DNA of 64,000 nt from Macrocystis pyrifera (GCA_031763025.1 JASSKH010000011.1:14086678-14150677); one strand, 5' to 3'; counted from the first letter of the stretch, positions 21,027-32,880 are shown. Notes: generated by a model not told the origin, from the sequence alone. Made by a program: numbers and translations.

Positions 21027-21640
21027 TCATGTGTAAGCCAGGGTCAGCAGCAGCAGCAACAGGCAGCGCAGCAGCGGGAGAAAGAGGGGATGGAAGGTGG
21101 CGATGCAGCGCGATCCGTTGCCGTTCTCGCGGAAGAAATCGTATTTGCGTTCCGCATTGGGTGCTTCTTGCATGTCCTCCACCTGGCCGTCAACGTGGGG
21201 ATGGAGAACGTATTCTTTATGGATCCCTTGGGTTCGGGTTCTTGGCATGAAAGGTCGAAGCAACACCTCGTCGAGCTGCACGCCGGCGCCCGCGTACAGA
21301 ACTTTCATGATAATGGGGCCGACGTGCTTGAGCGGGGTCCCGATCTCAATGATGTCCTGACATAGACGCGCCGACGTCATACCGTACGCGCGTCTCTTGC
21401 CTTTTCCCCCGCCCCCCTACTCGTCGTCCTCCCCCGCAGTCTGGCCATACGGGCGCAGATTGTCTAAAATCCTATTCTCGAAAATCTGTCCCCTGTCTTG
21501 CTGCTGGGGCGGCCTTGTCTGGACAGGGACAGGCGTGCGCCTGCTGCCGGTCCCACCGGCCTTAGCTGCTGCAGCTGCTTCCGAGGCCTCGATCGTTTTG
21601 CGTTGGCGTCTATTCTGTTGTCGTCAAAACCAGGAGGGTC
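21027..21640 (-). CDS. Unrecognised coding-like pieces, minus strand
   Basis: Two blocks look protein-coding. At 21,430-21,640 a frame contains EASEAAAAAKAGGTGSRRTP, then QQDRGQIFENRILDNLRPYG and an acidic end. At 21,027-21,380 a 117-codon frame opens with MTSARLCQDIIEIGTPLKHV and contains VQLDEVLLRPFMPRTRTQGI and KEYVLHPHVDGQVEDMQEA, with balanced amino-acid usage until a Leu-rich tail made by a CAG repeat. No family is recognised. Both lie on the strand of the coiled-coil frames at 22.1-22.8 kb, so all may be exons of one gene or a decayed element. Confidence 0.35.
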
Positions 21641-21734
21641 GAGGCATGACAAACACGGCATTGGCAACAACAAAGTGGCAGCTATTAATAATAAGTACTC
21701 CGTATTGGTTGTATATCAACTTTGTTTTTGTGAT

Positions 21735-21945
21735 GCCTCAAATAACAAGTAATACAAATATACGTTAATCACAACCACAAAAATCAGTAAAAAAACAAGT
21801 GATATAAATAACTATTACGTTAATCGCAACAACAAAAATAAGTGGAAAAACAAGTGACGAAAAAAAATACCGGTATACTATTACGTTAATCACAACAAAA
21901 ATCAGTAAAAGAACAAGTGATTATAAATAATACCTGGTATACTAA
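21735..21945 (+). repeat. AT-rich minisatellite, ~55-66 bp unit
   Basis: TACGTTAATCACAAC recurs at 21,761, 21,816 and 21,882, each followed by CAAAAATCAGTAAAAAAACA and AAGTGATATAAATAA-type sequence. About three and a half diverged units. Confidence 0.75.
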
Positions 21946-21999
21946 TAATTAAATAGTGTTTCCTGCAGCAGATGCATCATGTTAAAAGAAAATATAGCA

Positions 22000-22784
22000 C
22001 AACGCCAAATTCGGTCGAGGCTACCCCAAGCCGAGGATGCTATGAACAACAAAACGACTGCTTGCGCTGCTGCTCACCTCTTCCTCGAATTGGCGTTGTT
22101 CACTAGCTGCTGCCTCCGAGTTTTAGCGTTCTCCACCTCCCTTTCCATCTGCTTGAGCTTGAGCTTCTCGAAGCCGAGCCGCTCTCGAAGGCGCATCCCG
22201 GGCTGACTCCTGCTGCGCCAAAAACTGACCTCTAAAACTGTAAAAAATCACCGACACGAGCTGGTTCCTCCCTACGATGACACCACCGGTGACCAACGAC
22301 AGGCGATCCATCTCCGAAAGCCTCGCCACCCTCGCCACCTCTGCCCGCCTCCGCCCCTCCTCCGCTGCCTGCACGCGTTCCTGCCTCCGCGTGCAGCCGC
22401 TGTTGACGCTCCGTGGACAATGTTTCTGCTGTGTCAAGTCGCAGCCGCTCCTCGATTTCCATTGTCTTTTTTTCGGTCCTCGGCTAGACTCTCGGCCGAT
22501 TGGCGAGCTGCGCTCTCAGCAGCATGTTTGGCGACAGCCTCGTCGCGTGCGCGGGCAGCACCGTCATGGCGTCGCTCGAACGCACGATAGTCGCGGCGCT
22601 CCGCTATGTTCTTTGCGCGCTTCTCTTTTCCCGCTTCTCCGTTTTCCCCGTGCGGGCAAAAACCTCCTAGTTTATTTTTCAAGGCCCGCTGATATTTCTT
22701 CTTATTTTTATTGTGTCGTATCGTGTTTCTCAGTGTACGATGCATATAAAAAACTACCACTCTGACCCGAAATATAGGGACCAT
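22000..22784 (-). CDS. Coiled-coil protein pieces, possible exons
   Basis: Minus-strand frames at 22,434-22,784 and 22,123-22,460 are rich in Ala, Arg, Glu and Gln with heptad-like spacing: RRDYRAFERRHDGAARARDE, KHAAESAARQSAESLAEDRK, EIEERLRLDTAETLSTERQQ and, nearer the end, GFEKLKLKQMEREVENAKTR. The segment between contains EMDRLSLVTGGVIVGRNQLV. Frame changes occur near possible splice words, for example a TTTTACAG and a GAAGAGGTGAGC at about 22,070. It would form a long helical rod. Function is unknown. It may be one gene with the blocks at 21.0-21.6 kb, or a decayed copy. Confidence 0.4.
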
Positions 22785-22920
22785 TGAAATATAATTATTT
22801 CATACAAACGATCCTTATATTTTGGATCAGAAAAGTACTCTTTTTTGACGGGGTGATATTTCTTAATCAGACATACGATTAGGGTGATTTTTGTTCGTCC
22901 GTGTGCGGCATACTACGAAC

Positions 22921-23252
22921 TTTTTTTTTTTTTTTTTTAATCATCACTTTTACTTTCCAGCCCACTCGTAGGAGGTTTTACCCTCGACGATCTTCTGGAC
23001 AGGCCGTGGTCACAGGTGTCGTCCCTTCTCCCCCCGGTACGTGCCTTTAGTTTTTATCGCGCATAGGGTTCAGCATTCCCACTGCTCGTCGATTTTCATC
23101 GAATGTAGCCAACTCACGCTTTCGCGCTTTCCGCTTATCAATTTTTTATGCAAGAAAAAGTCCCTATGCGCATGTGCACTCGGTGGACTTGAACCCACGA
23201 AATTGGTCTTGACAGGCACGCGGACCACCTACCAAGCCACCGGGGACGCCGG
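22921..23252 (-). mobile_element. tRNA-derived SINE, copy 4
   Basis: A T-run of 18 at 22,921-22,938 is the tail. The body is nearly identical to copies 1-3, and the head ends in CCGGCGTCCCCGGTGGCTTG on the minus strand with a perfect B box (GTGGGTTCAAGTCCACC). The long clean tail suggests a young copy. Confidence 0.92.
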
Positions 23253-23597
23253 CTCTTACCTGACCACGTTTCTGTAGCCTCGATTTTTTATATCAGTCGA
23301 CGCGCTCTGCTGCCAGGTAAATAATGCCGAAATATGCTTAAAATGACACCTATTAGCTGTTTTTAAGACAGCATCAAACGGAAAAACATTCCGGTTGCTA
23401 AATATGTCTTTTTTATACGTCTGGGCACACTATGGACAGCCAATTCGTGACGTATCAGGAGATAAACGCGATGCAAGGATGACCTTCCGGTATACTATAT
23501 TCAAGTTATTATGGAGCGCAATGACAGTTCAGAATTGTTCTTTTTGTCCAGTCTGTTGGTGGTGACTTTTGGGGAAATATTCGTCGAAATTCACATG
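23253..23597. other. No supported feature
   Basis: Mixed sequence between a SINE head and a LINE 3' end. Nothing was recognised. Confidence 0.4.
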
Positions 23598-24360
23598 TGT
23601 TGTCTTCTTTGCGGTGACCCTATGTGATTTTCATTTCTCTTCCTTTCTCCGATTGATAAGCCTTATTGAAGGAGTCGTGTGGCGTGGGTGGATGACGAGC
23701 CTGCTCTGCTTGTTTCGTACTGTCTGACGCCGAGGGGCGAGGGGCCGGGCATAGTTGACGAACGCTGGACGATGGTGGCAGACAGGGTGGCAAGGTACCA
23801 GGCGGCCCAGCAGGGAGACCCTGGCTGTGCTACTCGTACCATAAACTGCTGCCGCTACCTGGAGCATGCCTTGTGCTTTGTTTGGTTTGGCTGTTATTTT
23901 TACCTTGGTTCTTAGTCTTACTCTGTTGACGACTAGTGGTGTTTTCTTATTTTTCTTTTTTTTTCCAGCTCGTTCTTTTCAAGTGTCTGCCACGTCACCT
24001 ACGTGGGGGTACGATGGTTTGTTGCGATACTGAAGTATATACATATACCAGGTATATTTTAGTTTCTTTTTTTTTGGTTCTTTTCTCTTTCGAATTGTCT
24101 TTGTTTTTGTTTTTGTTTTTTCTCTTTGTTTCGTTTTTCTTTCTCTAGGTCATGGAATATGTATGTCGTGCCTGTCGTATGCAGTATGATGACATGACAT
24201 TGCATTACATACGTGGCAACGTAGTATCTCTGTGGCGTAGCTTTGTGACCACAGAACTTGTATCTCTCTAGGTTTGAAGAATCGGCACGGACACTGGTTG
24301 TGCTGGATGTCGACGCGTAGAAAGAACGGTTTAATGAGAAGAAAACAACAACAACAACGA
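23598..24360 (+). mobile_element. LINE family A 3' end, uninterrupted copy
   Basis: The cleanest 3'-UTR copy. It begins GTCTTCTTTGCGGTGACCCT, passes GGAGTCGTGTGGCGTGGGTG, GACAGGGTGGCAAGGTACCA, a pyrimidine-rich stretch and GGCAACGTAGTATCTCTGTG, and ends GATGTCGACGCGTAGAAAGA, then AAAACAACAACAACAACG. It is very similar to 12.9-13.5 kb apart from a CGAGGGG duplication. It has no coding part: it is 5'-truncated. Confidence 0.88.
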
Positions 24361-24569
24361 CATGCCACTTTTTTTTGGTCGGTACGGACCTCAGCAGGCG
24401 CACAGCTAACAGTATTACTACAGCAGTAATAATAATACATTCGTCCACACCTTGCTTTTCTGAACGTATAAATTAACATGATACCTGGTATATATTAGTA
24501 CAGATGTTACTTGTATGTTTTAGCCCAAATCAAAGCGTTTGGGTGCGCTTGCGTGTGGCGTGCGTTCAT

Positions 24570-25400
24570 ACCTCAACATTTCACAGCTACGAGGTACTCC
24601 GAATTCTTGGGAGTATCGAGAAAATGCTGCTGCTATTACTGCTGTAGGTACTTCGTACACTCGCAGTATTTTGGGGGTTTTGTACTCGAGATACTGCGAG
24701 TACTCGCAGTATATTTCGGTGTAGATACTACTGCGTATACTTTATTCGGGCTCGAACTAAATTAAATGCGGGGTTCGCTACTGCTGCCGGTATGGATACC
24801 GCCTGTTGTTCTTCAAGTATCTCGGGATTCTGTACCGCGGCTACTACAAGTACATCAGTACTAGTCTAGCAGCATCTCGTCCGTTGGTAGTGTTCGTACT
24901 GTGCTGCTTCTGCGAGACTCAGTACTCGCAGCGATGAAATACCCTCAATTCGCCCAGTATACTTCGAGTATGAATGAAGTATGAAGTATACTTCAACCGT
25001 CTGTGCAACGTGTCGACAAGTCTCAGGCCCAGCGTTCGGCACAAAAAATACCCAGATAGTCCCACACGAGTGAGAGTTGGAGCAAACTACGTTCGCTGGA
25101 GACAACTTAAGCACTTGAAGCAGTCTGGCAGTATTTCGATATATTGATGTACTGTGCGAATGAATGCTCTCAGTATCTCGAGGTTCTGTACTGCGCATAT
25201 TGCCTTTTCCCCGCAAGTATTTATTTCGTGTTTCGATACTACTTCGGGTACATACTTTCCTGTGTTCTCGGGGTTCGGTACTACTGCTGACACTCTCATT
25301 ACTCTCAGTATTTGGGCCTTCTCAGTACTCGTAATATTTTTGCTGCCAGTACTCCAATTCTCTCAGTACTCGGACTACGATTGGTTCTCGAGCATTTACC
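24570..25400 (+). repeat. Degenerate CAGTACTCG-type repeats
   Basis: Words such as TCTCAGTACTCG, CTCGCAGTATTT, GGTTCTGTACTGC and CGGTACTACTGC recur more than fifteen times at irregular 20-40 bp spacing, mixed with palindromic TACTCGAGATA and AGTATACTTC motifs. This looks like an old minisatellite that has drifted. No coding content is supported. Confidence 0.6.
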
Positions 25401-26479
25401 TGTGAAACCTTGATGTTACCCTGTGCACCGAGAAACATTTTTTTTTGGGGGAACTTATATATTGTAGCACCAGTATGTATGTATGGGATGTACCTTACGC
25501 AGCCAGTCACGAGGTTTATTAGGCTCACTCATATCGGAGTAATTTTTCTCCATAATTTCACGTTTTGTTTTATCGCTAAATTTCAATCTTCCAGATTCTC
25601 CTTATTTTTTTTCTAGATATATACGTGAAATTAAACAACTATATTTTTTTTCGCTTGTGGAGAATTTCACTAATAGTCACAGAACGACTCCGTATCTTGA
25701 TTCTTATCTCCAATTACTTCCGAACTTTGTAAATTCTGCGGAAAATAATGCCGATACAAGAATGAGCCTTAAAAAATCATACCCTGGACAGTTATATTAT
25801 TTCGGTAACAATACTGTTGTAGTTTATTACGAGGTGTGGGGGGATCTATAGCCTCATTTCTTTTGTTTCGAATAGCCGCATCTTCGACCACCTTTTTCCT
25901 GGCCGTTTGGGATGAACTTTGTCATGACCCTCCGACCATCTTGTGGTCTGCATATACGACTATTCAGGGTGGGCTAATGTGATATGAGTAGAGCACTCAT
26001 GGGCTATAGATATAGATAATACGATGCAGTCTTGTAGTCTCACGAATACGAGAATAATCCAAAGAATGGATTAACCCGGCGGATATTCCGTTAGTTGAGA
26101 GTAACGTTCTCTTAGGAATGTTCCCTAGGGCAGAAAACCCCTTAGACGAGAGTAATGTTCCTTAGCGCAGATAGGACCACGAAGTGAGATATTCTTATAC
26201 TAGCAGAAGAACGATTGGTAGCCATAGGAAAGTTCTGTAGGCGTACATCAGATAAGAGGAATTTAGGAGAGCTTGTGGCGTGGGGTGGGACGAGTATATC
26301 TGGGCGTCGAGTCCCGCCCCCCTACCTCTCACTTCTCTACCAGAGCACCTCCTCAGCTCTCGCCATCAACAAGAAGATCTAAATCAGAAGAAGCGAAGCA
26401 CTGCTTTCCAGCTGCCAGAACAACCTGCGTCCCTTGCCACTACCCTTACCACTACCCTAGAGCCGTCCCCGCATCACAC
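25401..26479. other. AT-rich intergenic, no supported gene
   Basis: Only small internal duplications are visible, e.g. GAGAGTAACGTTC / GAGAGTAATGTTC at about 26,097-26,160. No domain is seen in the frame at 26,273-26,599. Confidence 0.4.
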
Positions 26480-28460
26480 CTACAATTGATTCAGGAAGAT
26501 GTGTGTTACTTGGATTTGTCTTGCCAAATGTTTTCGGCGACTGTCTATTTATTGAAGTTGTCCCATACATGGTCAATTGATCTCTGCGATTGCCTATAGA
26601 TTGAAATTGTCCAGGCAATTGATTTCGAATACCATCTACTAGTTGGAATTGTGTCAGCAATATATTTCGAGTGCTGTCTATTAATTGGAATTGCCCGAAC
26701 AATTGGTGCGGAGACTGCTAATTAATTGGAATTATTCAGCAAATTGATTTCGGGTGCCGACACAACAATTTGAATTTTCCAAATAATTGATTTCGGGTGT
26801 TGTCCACTCAACTTCAGGCAATTGATATCGCGAGCTGTCACTTAATTGGATTTGTCTGAACATTTGAATGAGGCTGGTGCTTATTAACTGAAATTGCCCG
26901 CACAATTGATTTCGGGTGGTGTCAACTAAATGAAATTGTCTCAACGGACTTTGGCGATTGGAAAGTAGTTGGAAGTGTCCTCACAAAATTTTCAGCTGTC
27001 GCGCAAGAAATCAACCGCTCGATGAAGGTCGTGGCCGTGTACCTACAATAGTTATTGTATCATGATAGATACTCCCCGTTGAATTGATTCTACTCGTAAT
27101 CTAGCACAATAAAGACCTTGAAAATGATTGCGTATAATAGAGGGAAGTTCCCGATACTGGCGAAGAGGCAATACTAGCATGGTGGTACTGTTGTGTGCTA
27201 CCCCAATCAGATGTAACTCTACAAGTAGCTGCCAGCTTTGCAATAATACCAGATCACTCCTAAACTCGATAGTCATGACAATTCGTATTGGTAGATTGTT
27301 TCCGAAACGCGATGTAAATCGCCTCAAATCAATTGTTCAAGAAATTTCAAAGACAGCATCTTTCGCCAGCACAACTTCAATCGATGGGCAGTCCCTGCCA
27401 GCTTTTTCTTCTAGAAAATTCCAATTATTGAAAGGCACAAACCGTCAATTGTTCAGACATTTCCAATTTATAGACAGTCTCTGAAATCAATTCTCTGGGC
27501 AACTTCAATTCACAGACAGTTTCCGAAATTATTTGTTCGGACAATTCCAATTGTTTGACAGTACTCGATATCGATTGTACGAATAAACCAATTAATAGAC
27601 AGCAGTATCCAAGATGAACTATACAAACAATTTCAATTGCTAGACAGTCTTATGGCATCACTTGCCCGGACTACTCCTATTAAAAGACAACTTCGTGACT
27701 CTGCTGTAGGGGCAATAGTCTTTCAAAAGGTCTATTGTCCAATGCATAAGCAGCAAAGGGCGGGACACCTCAACTGTACAAAGCTTAGTATTTTTTGTCC
27801 GCATGCAGGAAGTTTTCATACCGCCTAGCGCATGTGCTCAGATGTAAAACATTTAAAAAAGGTTTCACGAAACAAAATAATCCGTACCTGGTATATGCAC
27901 TGTTATTTGAAATATACTGGCAGTCGATTTACGAAACTACCCACCAATAGCATTGGCTGAAGTAGTTTGGGAGTTTTTGTATTACTTTTTAGTCGAAATT
28001 GTCGGGATAATTGATATTGTATACTGTCTATGAATCGGAATTGTCCAGATAATTGATTTAGAATGCAGTCTGCTAAATGAAATTGGCCGAACAATTGATT
28101 TGGGAAACTGTCTTTTAATTGTAGTTGTCCGGACTATTACTTTCGGCGTTAGTCTACTAATTGAATTTGTCCGGACAACTATTGTAGTTGTCCGGACTCA
28201 TACTTTCGGCGTTAGTCTACTAATTGAATTTGTCCGGACAACTATTTCGGGGCGGCGACAATCAACTGGAATTGTCGTGACAATGATTGAGTAGACAACT
28301 GTCAATTAGTATTGGTCGGGCAACTTATTAATGAGAAGGTCCATTAATAGGAATTGTCCGGACCATTGATTACGGAGATTGCCTATAAAGCGAAATAGTA
28401 TGGACAACCGGGCCATAAAGGGGTCACTTAATATAATATTGTCTGGATACTAGAGCTCGA
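26480..28460. repeat. Palindrome-pair minisatellite, subfamily I (42-43 bp unit)
   Basis: Units of 41-43 bp, anchored for example at 26,606, 26,648, 26,690 and 26,731, each hold two short palindromes: ATTGTCCGGACAAT and a CTATTAATTG-type word, separated by TGATTTCGGGTG. Blocks at about 26,480-27,000 and 27,990-28,460 have one orientation; the block at 27,330-27,690 is inverted (GACAGTCTCCGAAAT follows the second palindrome). Bases 27,000-27,330 and 27,700-27,990 are non-repeat interruptions. A recent ~66-bp duplication is seen at 28,118-28,250. Frames here are short and shift; non-coding. Confidence 0.85.
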
Positions 28461-28539
28461 CGCCTTCCAATTAACTGAAATTAGGGACCACAATGGACGG
28501 TCAATTTGAATAGAAAGCTATTAATAGACTATTGGACTG

Positions 28540-28690
28540 TTTTCTATTGTCCGCGATGTTATTTTAATTGCACTGTTTTCTGCTTGTTTGTATTTTTATC
28601 GAGATATTCTTATCGATACCTGTCCTGCGACCACGGACCGCATTGTACTGTGGCGATGAGTTATTGTGAGAACAACGTCAACAGTCATAT
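28540..28690 (+). mobile_element. LINE family B 3'-end fragment
   Basis: CTGTCCTGCGACCACGGACC, GCATTGTACTGTGGCGATGA and GTGAGAACAACG match the 3' UTR seen at 54.18-54.24 and 54.56-54.62 kb. The conserved end motif is missing, so both ends are cut. Confidence 0.65.
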
Positions 28691-28929
28691 AAGGACCGCC
28701 GTACACAGCATCCAACCCAAAGCTAGTACGGCAACGCAGCCGCACAGATCACCCCCGTAACCAGCCAGCAGGCGAACGACAACACCAGCCCCGACGTTCT
28801 CGGGCCATTGTTTCCCTGTGTGCAAGCCGAAGCGGATGGTTATAGTTTCAGGGAAATTCAGGATGATACCCTCCATACCAAGGTCGGGAGTTCGTTTGAA
28901 AATGAACAATCTGCACCTGACATGTTTAG

Positions 28930-29690
28930 TCGAACAGAAAGAGCTTCAAGTTGCAGCACCACCATTACTTGATGAACGCTATCTACAGCAGAACTTCTAC
29001 GCAGCAAACATCAGCATCATCAGCACCTGCCACAGTAGTAGCAGGACACACGCGGCCAGGGTCATCGTCGCTGTACGCTCGGCTTGTCATTGTTGCCCTT
29101 GCACCTTGCGAACTCGAACTTCGTCATAATTTGAAGACGATAATTCTGCACCTGACATGATTTGTCGAACAAAGAGTGCTTCTCGGTGCAGGTGCCACAA
29201 CTACTACTACTGATATTCGACATGTCCAGCAGAGCTTCTCCAGCAGCAAATCCGCAGAAGCAGTAGCGGTAGGACACACGAGGCCAAGGTCAGCGTCGCC
29301 GTTCGCTCGGCCCGTGTCAGTATAACCATTGAACCCTTTGCACACGTGCTCGATGTTCTTGTGTCTTTCCTGGTTCCGCACTCATAGTTTGAAGACGTAT
29401 ATTCTACAACCTGATATGTGTCGAACAGAGCTTCTCGGAGCAGGGGCCACCACTACTACAGCTGTACGACATCCACAGCAGATCTTCCCCTGAATGTCCG
29501 TCCCCTCATCAGTAGGAAGGTGGGCCTGACAATATCACCTGCAGCATATCTTGGGGACATGGCCCGAACGTTGCTGCGGACAGATTGGCACAGTCTGCCC
29601 ACGAGTACTGGTAGAGTTGGGTTTCGTGAGGTGGAACTAAAACAACAACAAAAATCACGTACGATATTTTACGGTGTTTGATTCTGTTTT
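28930..29690 (+). repeat. CAG-cored dispersed repeat R3, three tandem copies
   Basis: Three diverged units start near 28,905, 29,135 and 29,390. Each carries ATTCTGCACCTGACATG-type sequence, CAGAGCTTCTC, a degenerate AGCAGCAG core, then AGGACACACGAGGCCA and GCTCGGCTTGTCA, and CCCTTTGCACACGTGCTCGA. Period is about 230-250 bp. The third unit differs on its right, ending CGTTGCTGCGGACAG and GTTTCGTGAGGTGGAACTAA, like the copy at 45.45-45.56 kb. No gene. Confidence 0.75.
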
Positions 29691-30090
29691 TTAAACAATG
29701 GCCCACCCATATTGTGGTTACAAACGTTGCCGCACCTAGCTCGACGAGCTCTGAGCGACTTACCACGGCACCAGCGCGCGAAGGTTTCGTTTGTGTGTGT
29801 GCGTGCACCGAGCCTGCCGGGACTGATATTGGTGACGTGTGCGTTGAGCATGGTCGACAAATGTGACCGAACAAAATGTTGACTCACGATGACTGAGACA
29901 CACAAGCAGAGAAACTCAAAACGAGGCACCCTTCCCTCGTATGTGAGCCTTTCGGAAGAGGCTATTTTTTCTTTGGAAAACCAAGAAAAAATAGTCGCTC
30001 TTCGCGCTCGCACACCTAATTATTAGCCTCGAGAGTTGTTGTGTGTGGGGACAAACCCTGGACGATGGGCAACAGCCCCTGCAATAGCAA
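29691..30090. other. No supported feature
   Basis: Frames on both strands lack recognisable motifs. Confidence 0.35.
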
Positions 30091-30094
30091 CATT

Positions 30095-31400
30095 ATTTGG
30101 TGCAATGGACGGGTCTATTGTCGTCGGCAAAGGCTATCGATTGGCAAGTTTTTCGATCAATTGTCGTCGGTAGTGTCTATCAATAGTTTACGAACCCAAC
30201 ATATTGTTCATGCAAGAGAGTACTCTGTGCTGAAGTACCTGGGTTGAAATCTATTGTCACCGACAATGGCTATCAACGGATAGCTTGCAGAATCTACTGC
30301 GGTCCACAGTGACTATCGATGAACACATTTCGTGATCTATTGTGGCCGGCAATGGTTTTCGATAGATGTGTTTCTTGATCTCTTGTGACCGGTAATGGCT
30401 ATCGATAGATACGTTTCTGAGTATTGTGACCAGCAAGGGCTATCGGTATATACATTTCTGGTGTGTTGTGGTCAGCAATCCCTATCGATGGACACCGTTG
30501 CGAATCGATTGTGGTGGACAATGTCTACCGATGGACACCATCACCCGCGTACTTCCACACGTACAATGAAATTTGATTCACTATGCAACGCAATAGTTTG
30601 TGCGGCACCAATGTCATGTTTTCATCTTGCGATCACCACCAGCATGAACTGAGTGCATGGTGTGTCGTGAGGAGCAGCAATGTAGGTGCATGGCATAGCG
30701 TGAAGGAGGGCTCAACGTCGTGTGTTTCAACAAGGCAGTGGGAATCACGAGGGTCAAGTGTGTTGCATTGTCGGCTGTGTTGTTGTAGTTGGTACTCTGT
30801 ATAAATGGTGATTCCCAATCGGATACGCTCTGTACGGATAGGATATATGAGCTTAGGTGTGCATATACCCTGGACAAGAGAAAGGAACTAGAACATTGCC
30901 GCTGGAGTAGACCCGAAAAAGCGTTTACCAATGTATATGTTAACGACAATAGACTGGCAACACTGACTATCGATAGACACTGTTAACCACACGAAGCGGG
31001 CAACGCTGTATTTTGATAGATTATGTCAGGAACAGCAATGGAGACAATATGCCTTTGCCTTAACAATGGGGTCACAAGGTTGTCTATAGATGACCATTGT
31101 CGTGAACAGTAGATGTTGGAGAAGCAACCGTGATACATTTTGTTTGAACAATAGACTAAAACGTTCGCCTATCGATGGCTATTATTGCCGCCTACAAATC
31201 AATAGCCATCGTCACCCACAACAGACTGTCGGGCGTGTTTTCGCTATAGACTATTGCCGAAACCTATTGTATACCGTGGAATGATGCATGTCGATGGCCA
31301 TTCTTGACGACCACCGAAGCTTCTATTGCCGCCAACAATATTATAGGTACGCGATTGTGTCCACCAGCAATGGCGATCGCCATCCACAATAGATTGTTGG
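30095..31400. repeat. Palindrome-pair minisatellite, subfamily II (43 bp unit), blocks 1 and 2
   Basis: From 30,095 to 30,545 units start near 30,117, 30,160, 30,253, 30,296, 30,339, 30,382, 30,423, 30,465 and 30,509. The unit is ATTGTGGCCGGCAAT, then GGCTATCGATAGACAC, then TTTCTCGATCT. A second block at 30,940-31,400 is more diverged and mixes orientations (CTATTGCCGCCAACAA, CAATAGCCATCGTC). Between them, 30,550-30,940, is non-repeat sequence. The unit aligns with subfamily I at 26.5-28.5 kb. Confidence 0.83.
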
Positions 31401-31840
31401 CCGGGCTCCGAAAAAAAAATGAATCTGACTCAACTCATTTCCAGACGGGACGAAACTCGAGTTAAGAAACGGAAATCTGATAATTTTCTTGTCAAGGTGG
31501 TTTTGGTTTTAGTATTCAGATTCTTTTTGAAAGTGCAGTTGATGAAAGACAAGTAAGGGTATTGCCTTGAATATATTTCCGAACATAAAAAACAATCGAT
31601 AAAAATAAAGATGACCAGCATCCGAAGAACTAACTGCTGTTACTTTGTTCAACCAAGTTTGGGCCAAACAAACTCCAGATGAGAAACGCCAAGCTTAGAA
31701 TTTTCAGCATGTTTTGTTTTGAGTTTAACGATCCACTTTTAATTCAAAGTGGAGTTACTACAGATTTACCGAGGTGTGCTCGGATTAAATTGGAAGGGCA
31801 TCTACGCTGCGCTATATTGTCGGAAGGCTATTAATAGCAT
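31401..31840. other. No supported feature
   Basis: AT-rich sequence without a recognisable gene. Confidence 0.35.
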
Positions 31841-31865
31841 GATAATAATAGTAGTAATAATAATG

Positions 31866-31937
<72 letters not shown>

Positions 31938-31939
31938 GT
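31841..31939 (+). repeat. AAT trinucleotide microsatellite
   Basis: About 30 ATA/AAT units with a few interruptions near the ends. It produces meaningless poly-Ile and poly-Tyr frames. Confidence 0.95.
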
Positions 31940-32179
31940 AAAAATTATAATAATAGACTACTGCTGTACCAGCGCTACACAAGTTGATGACTGATACCAA
32001 TATCTTGGTGCGCGAGTTTCTATAAATAGTGTAACTAGTGACATCTAATTATACAATGTCTTCAAATGAGTGTGAGAGCGTACGATATTCAGAACATGAT
32101 AACGTCGGTTCACATTACTACATACATACGGAACATGACATTCCTCGTATATCGTTAGATGAGTGCAAACTATCCCCGA

Positions 32180-32615
32180 GATGGCTATTGATGGATAGGT
32201 TGTACAATCTATTGCGGCCGGCAATTGCCATTGATACCCATCTAGTACAATCTATTGTGGTCGGCAATGGCCGTTGATAGATCTGTCGCAAAATCTATTG
32301 AGGCCGGCAATAGCCATCGATAGACTTCTCGCACAATTTATTGTGGCCACCAATGGCTGTCGATAGACATCTCGCACAATCTATCGTGCCCGGCAACGGC
32401 CATCGATCGACATCTCGCACATTCTACTGTGGACTGCAATGGCCATCGATGGACGAAGTTCACTGCCTATTGTGTTCGACAATGTCTATCGATCGACAAT
32501 ATCACCAGTCTATTGTCGCCGACAATATCTATCTAGAGATACCTTTCACAATTTATTGTCGCAGACAATATACATCGATAGATTCCCCCCCTCGTCTATT
32601 GTCGAAGCAACAGAC
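32180..32615 (+). repeat. Palindrome-pair minisatellite, subfamily II, block 3
   Basis: Ten units of about 43 bp, e.g. anchors at 32,211 and 32,254. The unit ATTGTGGCCGGCAAT, GGCCATCGATAGACAT, CTCGCACAATCT is in the same orientation as block 1. The first palindrome varies (CGCCGAC, GGCCGGC, GTTCGAC) but remains self-complementary in most units. Confidence 0.85.
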
Positions 32616-32880
32616 TATTATTCATTGTCCAGAGTGTGGTGGGTGCATACATCGTGTCCATGTTGTCTTCTCCCAATCTTATTATTAATTGTGTGCTTGC
32701 GTTCCGATAAGGTGTAGTGTTGTTCCAAAACGGCTATATACAAGGGACCGAAAGTGCAGAACTACCTACAGCAAAAGCGCAGCAGTATCACAAGACAAAT
32801 CAAAACCGATGTGACGCACGTGAAGACTACCACAAACCACAACAGGCATCCCTCCATATTATCCACCAAAAAACGACCAC
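32616..32880. other. No supported feature
   Basis: Spacer between the minisatellite and the 270-bp tandem repeat. Nothing was recognised. Confidence 0.35.

Noticed and set aside
28685-28909. Minus-strand piece ITIRFGLHTGKQWPENVGAG, which recalls a nucleotide cyclase motif
   Set aside because: No other cyclase motif nearby, a short frame, and low-complexity sequence after it; a chance resemblance.
31749-32000. Poly-Ile and poly-Tyr frames
   Set aside because: Translation of the AAT microsatellite.
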